64,000 nt of DNA from an uncultured Bacteroidales bacterium (GTDB lineage: Bacteria > Bacteroidota > Bacteroidia > Bacteroidales > Muribaculaceae), in NCBI GenBank assembly GCA_902774055.1, contig CACYGX010000005.1, positions 281,420-345,419 of the forward strand, given 5' to 3'. This document shows positions 60,998 to 64,000 of this stretch, piece after piece; the stretch's first letter is position 1, and every line of letters starts with the position of its first letter. The notes below the pieces were generated by a model. The model ran no database searches. It was not told where the DNA came from and was given only the letters and a program-made list of their open reading frames with translations. The position numbers and the translations under genes were made by a program.

Positions 60998-61536
60998 TGA
61001 AGCCTGTTTTTCTCATTGGATATATGGGCTGTGGCAAGACCACGCTTGGCGAGGTGCTGGCCCGGCAGATGCAGTTGCGCTTTATCGACCTCGATGAGTA
61101 TATCGAGGCCCGTAGTGGCATGTCGGTGGTCGAGATATTCGATGAAATGGGCGAAAACCATTTTCGTGAACTCGAAACGGCAGCGTTACAGAAAGTGGCC
61201 ACGATGACCGATGTCATCGTCAGTTGCGGTGGCGGTACTCCTTGCCATGGTGACAATATGGCGCTGATGAACGCGTCAGGCGTCACCGTCTGGCTCACCA
61301 CTAGCCCTGAACGTATTACGGCCCGTTTGCTCCTGCCCGAACAAAAGTGTAAACGGCCAAAAATCAATACCTTGTTGCCCTCCGAGGTCCTGCCGCTGGT
61401 TCAAAAGGAATTATTGTCCCGCAGCGTGCATTATGCCAGGGCGCAGATGCAATTTGACTCGACCGACATCGAGACAGCCGAAGCCACCGAACGCACGGCA
61501 TGCCGTCTCGCCCAGCAACTCAAACTGTTGAGTTAA
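60994..61536 (+). CDS. aroK: Shikimate kinase
   Basis: An approximately 180-residue enzyme that phosphorylates shikimate, the step before EPSP synthase (aroA at 9972). Walker A is GYMGCGKTT (about 8-16), the shikimate-binding acid lies in DLDEYIEARSGMSV and the central glycines in CGGGTPCHGDN. The ATG at 60994 gives the standard ATGA overlap with the epimerase stop; ATG 60988 would add two residues. The C-terminal lid arginine lies in RLLLPEQKCKRP. It is the last gene of the glycan-like run. Confidence 0.93.
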   Translation: MMKPVFLIGYMGCGKTTLGEVLARQMQLRFIDLDEYIEARSGMSVVEIFDEMGENHFRELETAALQKVATMTDVIVSCGGGTPCHGDNMALMNASGVTVWLTTSPERITARLLLPEQKCKRPKINTLLPSEVLPLVQKELLSRSVHYARAQMQFDSTDIETAEATERTACRLAQQLKLLS

Positions 61537-61597
61537 CCCATTTTCTTCTTCCCTTCATGCAATTGGGCCTGATTTTTGCATCTCGCTCGAGTGCGCT

Positions 61598-61630
61598 TTT
61601 GCCGCTTTCAGAAATTTAATGTAATTTTGT
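61598..61630 (+). promoter_or_regulatory. Promoter of the RNase H gene
   Basis: TTTG (61598-61601), 20 bases, then TAATTTTGT (61622-61630), 28 bases before the ATG. Good Bacteroidota promoter match. Confidence 0.7.
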
Positions 61631-61658
61631 CGTTTCAAGTAATCTAGAACAAGGACTC

Positions 61659-62303
61659 ATGGCAACGGACAATCGCAAGTGGTATGTCGTGTGGCAGGGA
61701 ACTGAACCTGGCATCTGTGACTCGTGGGCCGAATGCGAGTTGCGTGTCAAGGGCTATCCTGGAGCCCGATACAAGGCCTTTAACTCTCAACAAGAGGCGG
61801 TAGAGGCCTTCCGCAACGACCCTGGTGAGATGGATATTCTCAGGGCCATTGCGCGTGCGCCACGTGAGTTTGTCAACTACGAGGCCATTCCCGGCATTGT
61901 GCGTGACAGCATCGCAGTGGATGGTGCCTGTTCGGGAAACCCAGGCATCATGGAGTATCGTGGTGTGGATGTGCCCACGGGTGTGGAGCTTTTTCATCAA
62001 GGCCCCTTCCCTGACGCTACCAACAACATCGGCGAGTTTTTGGCCATCGTCCATGCCCTGGCCATGTTCCATAACCAGGGCAATGACCACACTGCCATCT
62101 ATAGTGACAGCAAGACGGCTTTGGCCTGGGTGCGCAACAAGCAGTGTCGCACAAAGATCAATCGCACCGACGCTAACGCGCGACTGTTTGAAATCATCGG
62201 CCGTGCTGAGCGATGGCTTGCCACCCACACCTGGCGTAATGCGTTGCTCAAGTGGGATACAAGCGAGTGGGGTGAAATTCCTGCTGACTTTGGCCGCAAA
62301 TAA
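61659..62303 (+). CDS. rnhA: Ribonuclease HI with N-terminal viroplasmin domain
   Basis: A 214-residue nuclease that cuts the RNA of RNA-DNA hybrids. Residues 5-50 (WYVVWQGTEPGICDSWAECE, then VKGYPGARYKAFNSQQEA) form a caulimovirus-viroplasmin/hybrid-binding domain. The RNase H domain shows D88 (VDGACSGNPG), E126 (NNIGEFLAI) and D150 (YSDSKTALAWV) as catalytic acids. The architecture is common in Bacteroidales and clostridia. It has its own promoter and is followed closely by a gene of unknown function. Confidence 0.92.
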   Translation: MATDNRKWYVVWQGTEPGICDSWAECELRVKGYPGARYKAFNSQQEAVEAFRNDPGEMDILRAIARAPREFVNYEAIPGIVRDSIAVDGACSGNPGIMEYRGVDVPTGVELFHQGPFPDATNNIGEFLAIVHALAMFHNQGNDHTAIYSDSKTALAWVRNKQCRTKINRTDANARLFEIIGRAERWLATHTWRNALLKWDTSEWGEIPADFGRK

Positions 62304-62312
62304 GTAAGTAAT

Positions 62313-62846
62313 ATGGCTGAAAAGAGAGTAATGAAATATCGTGACGAACTCGACAAGAGTTATGGCGTGGCCGGTATGGCCTTGGGCTTATCTGTTTTTG
62401 ACGCCAGCAACCTGTTTACGGCCGTCACGCTCGATGGTGATGGGCCGGGCTGCATTCAGTTCACGCCCGAGTTTTTCTTCGCTGGCAATCCGCGGTTGTC
62501 GCCGCGTGGCGCGTGGAAGTATATTTTGGGCCATTACCGCATCTCGGTGGGACTGGCTGTCGCCAATGCCCTGTGCCGCCGCATGGTGCTTGACAACGAC
62601 AAGGTGGACAATAAGCTGCGTGACGAACTGTTTAACGCGGCCTTTGAGGATGGTCGCGACTACTGCCAGCTGGAGCGCGACGAGGTGGAGCCCATCTTTG
62701 ACGAGGCATTTAACAACATGGTCCGCCTCTTTAAAGACTCTCGGGTGAGAAAGGCCATGGATACCTTTGCCGATGCCTTGCAGCAGCGCCGCACCCTTTC
62801 CCATATTGATGTCATTGATATCCTGCAGCAACTCAACCTTGTCTAG
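62313..62846 (+). CDS. Conserved hypothetical protein
   Basis: A 177-residue soluble protein, mostly helical in its second half (YRISVGLAVANALCRRMVLD, DELFNAAFEDGRDYCQLERD, VRLFKDSRVRKAMDTFADAL). No catalytic motif or known domain is recognised. It starts 9 bases after the RNase H stop, so the two are probably an operon. The conserved-looking segment LFTAVTLDGDGPGCIQFTPE may be a functional centre. The function is unknown. Confidence 0.7.
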   Translation: MAEKRVMKYRDELDKSYGVAGMALGLSVFDASNLFTAVTLDGDGPGCIQFTPEFFFAGNPRLSPRGAWKYILGHYRISVGLAVANALCRRMVLDNDKVDNKLRDELFNAAFEDGRDYCQLERDEVEPIFDEAFNNMVRLFKDSRVRKAMDTFADALQQRRTLSHIDVIDILQQLNLV

Positions 62847-62881
62847 GGTTTTATTATATATAATGTGTAACTGAAACTAAA

Positions 62882-63673
62882 ATGAAAACCGATATGCAAA
62901 CAGTATTATTCCATTCAACAATATACGGACCCATCCACAGTCGCAGGTTGGGAATGTCCCTTGGTATCAACCTCATGCCCAACGACGGCAAGATATGTTC
63001 TTTTGACTGTGTTTATTGTGAGGCTGGCTTCAATGCCCAGGGCCCTGGTAAGGACGGCGTGCCCTCGCGCGATACTGTCAAGAAACAACTCAGGCGTAAA
63101 CTCGAAGAGATGAAACAGGAGGGCCAGACCCTTGATGTTATCACTTTCTCGGGCAACGGCGAGCCGACTCTTCACCCCGAATTCAAGAAGGTGGTCGAGG
63201 ACGTGCTGAGACTGCGCACCGAGTTTTTCCCGAATGCCAAAGTTACCGTCTTGAGCAACTCGACTATGGCCAGCAAGCCCCAAGTGATTGAGGCGCTGCT
63301 CAAGGTGGATAACAATATCCTCAAACTCGATAGCGCGATACCCCGCACTTTTATCGCTGTCAACCGTCCTGTTTCTCCCAACTGCCTCCCCGAGGGAGTC
63401 ATCGCTGACCTCAAGCGTTTCAACGGCCAGTGTGTGGTGCAGACCATCATGATTCGCGGTGAGTATGACGGCAAGCATTTTGACAACACAACCGACGAGG
63501 AGCTTGACGCCTTGTTGAGTGCCTATTTACAGATCAAGCCCCGCGAGGTGATGCTTTATAGCATCGATCGTAAGACCCCAGCCGAGAACCTGGAGAAGGT
63601 TTCCAAGCAGGAACTGGAGCGCATTGCTCAGCGTTTTCGCGATGCCGGAATCAAGGTACAAGTCAACGCTTGA
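62882..63673 (+). CDS. Radical SAM protein
   Basis: A 263-residue radical SAM enzyme. The cluster motif is CSFDCVYC (CxxxCxxC, about residues 40-47), followed by VITFSGNGEPTLHPEF (the GGE-like SAM-binding segment, here GNGEPT) and VLSNSTM. The start (SRRLGMSLGINLMPNDGKIC) is typical of the COG0731/YtkA-like group related to wybutosine-type radical SAM proteins. The substrate is unknown. It follows the hypothetical gene by 35 bases. Confidence 0.85.
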   Translation: MKTDMQTVLFHSTIYGPIHSRRLGMSLGINLMPNDGKICSFDCVYCEAGFNAQGPGKDGVPSRDTVKKQLRRKLEEMKQEGQTLDVITFSGNGEPTLHPEFKKVVEDVLRLRTEFFPNAKVTVLSNSTMASKPQVIEALLKVDNNILKLDSAIPRTFIAVNRPVSPNCLPEGVIADLKRFNGQCVVQTIMIRGEYDGKHFDNTTDEELDALLSAYLQIKPREVMLYSIDRKTPAENLEKVSKQELERIAQRFRDAGIKVQVNA

Positions 63674-63784
63674 TTTTCTATCGATAATTTCCTGACCATT
63701 TTTGGTAGGAAGAATCACATTTCAGCCCATTTATTCCATTTATTTGTTAACGCGAGTTAAATATTTAATTTTTTGATGGAAATA

Positions 63785-63817
63785 TTTGGTGGGTTTGGTG
63801 TGCGGTTGTAATTTTGC
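63785..63817 (+). promoter_or_regulatory. Promoter at the window end
   Basis: TTTG (63785-63788), 20 bases, then TAATTTTGC (63809-63817). Near-exact Bacteroidota promoter; the transcribed gene lies outside the window. Confidence 0.7.
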
Positions 63818-63829
63818 ATCGCTTTTGCG

Positions 63830-63865
63830 GCTCACAATATGTCAAATTGCGTGAGCGATTTTTTT
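63830..63865 (+). terminator. Terminator-like hairpin just after the promoter
   Basis: GCTCAC (63830-63835) pairs with GTGAGC (63851-63856), extended by AAT/ATT around a small bulge, followed by GATTTTTTT. Its place about 6 bases after the expected start of transcription suggests an attenuator or a very short RNA. Confidence 0.55.
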
Positions 63866-64000
63866 GACGCCTTTTCGAGAGCGTCTCCGGGCCGCGGGGC
63901 TGAGATCATTGAAATGTTTGCAATGAGGAAAATTGACAGTGCAGAGACAAGGAAGGGAAACCCTTAGGCGTCCACGTCAAGATTCCGAGAACAGGTAGAA

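Larger units (their letters stand above)
63674..64000 (+). other. Gene-free end of window: promoter-driven, hairpin-rich leader
   Basis: No gene is seen. A good promoter (63785-63817) is followed almost at once by a terminator-like hairpin (63830-63865). Further possible RNA structure comes next: GACGCC (63866-63871) can pair with GGCGTC (63967-63972), TCATTG with CAATGA, and AAGGG-aaa-CCCTT. It is probably the leader of a gene beyond the window or a non-coding RNA; the class is not recognised. Confidence 0.55.

Noticed and set aside
63890-63915. Possible TPP riboswitch (GGGGCTGAGAT resembles the thi-box CTGAGA element)
   Set aside because: The second conserved half (ACCTGATC...GGTAATGCC...GCGTAGGGA) is absent in the following 85 bases, and the spacing between GGGG and CTGAGA is too short.

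Overview
This window is a piece of a Bacteroidales chromosome, probably a gut lineage such as Muribaculaceae or Prevotellaceae; the family is not resolved from sequence alone. The evidence is the Bacteroidota promoter form (TTTG, about 19-20 bases, then TAnnTTTGC) upstream of most transcription units, the scarcity of Shine-Dalgarno sequences, a T9SS-like C-terminus on the giant secreted protein, and family-typical gene sets (DUF3098-uppP-truB-queA, a fused NagB/PIG-L protein, viroplasmin-RNase H, DUF4834-pssA-psd).

Layout. 1-3150 is the end of a more AT-rich integrated mobile element: the C-terminus of a DUF3987-type protein, a spacer full of GGTTATA inverted repeats, three small genes of unknown function and a tyrosine recombinase. 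3300-3570 is an intergenic zone with strong hairpins and an inverted pair of a palindromic repeat. 3697-6774 holds a reverse rubrerythrin, a 37-residue rubredoxin-like protein, GAPDH, MscL and a solo LuxR-type HTH protein. 7030-14184 (minus strand) carries two GH25 lysozyme-like proteins, CvpA, AroA and two tandem metallophosphoesterases. 14448-20372 (plus strand) carries RNase R, MtaB, a family 2 glycosyltransferase and an Fe-S aldo/keto reductase. A 1.4 kb gap with an orphan promoter and a 48-base direct repeat precedes a 1567-residue secreted repeat protein (21738-26441), which is followed by a 0.9 kb hairpin-rich gap.

27325-30607 is the DUF3098-uppP-truB-queA unit and 30714-34110 is sdhCAB (succinate dehydrogenase/fumarate reductase), where the sdhA-sdhB junction looks damaged. 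34274-44761 contains a GYF_2/CD225-like protein, a DMT permease, an acetyl-CoA hydrolase/transferase, Pgi, an acetyltransferase-like protein, a zinc-ribbon membrane protein, the pseudouridine catabolic pair psuK-psuG and an anchored esterase. 45131-49281 holds an SDR, ribF, upp and nadB; 49374-51097 holds DUF4834-pssA-psd. 51371-53592 is an uncharacterised trio (VWA protein, small protein, coiled-coil/winged-helix-like protein). 53602-63673 contains the NagB/PIG-L fusion, MiaB, a DUF4254-GT9-GT9-epimerase-AroK surface-glycan-like run, RNase HI, an unknown protein and a radical SAM protein. The window ends in an apparently structured, promoter-driven leader.

The most unusual feature is a family of heptanucleotide arrays, units of about ACTARRR in exact 7-base register. 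They sit directly upstream of several start codons, always in the same orientation relative to the downstream gene, and in two cases absorb the stop codon of the gene before. Next are the sdhA/sdhB junction, the dispersed palindromic repeat (four copies, two forming a REPIN-like pair), the AT-rich inverted repeats of the mobile element and the VWA/winged-helix trio. No CRISPR array, rRNA or tRNA was recognised.
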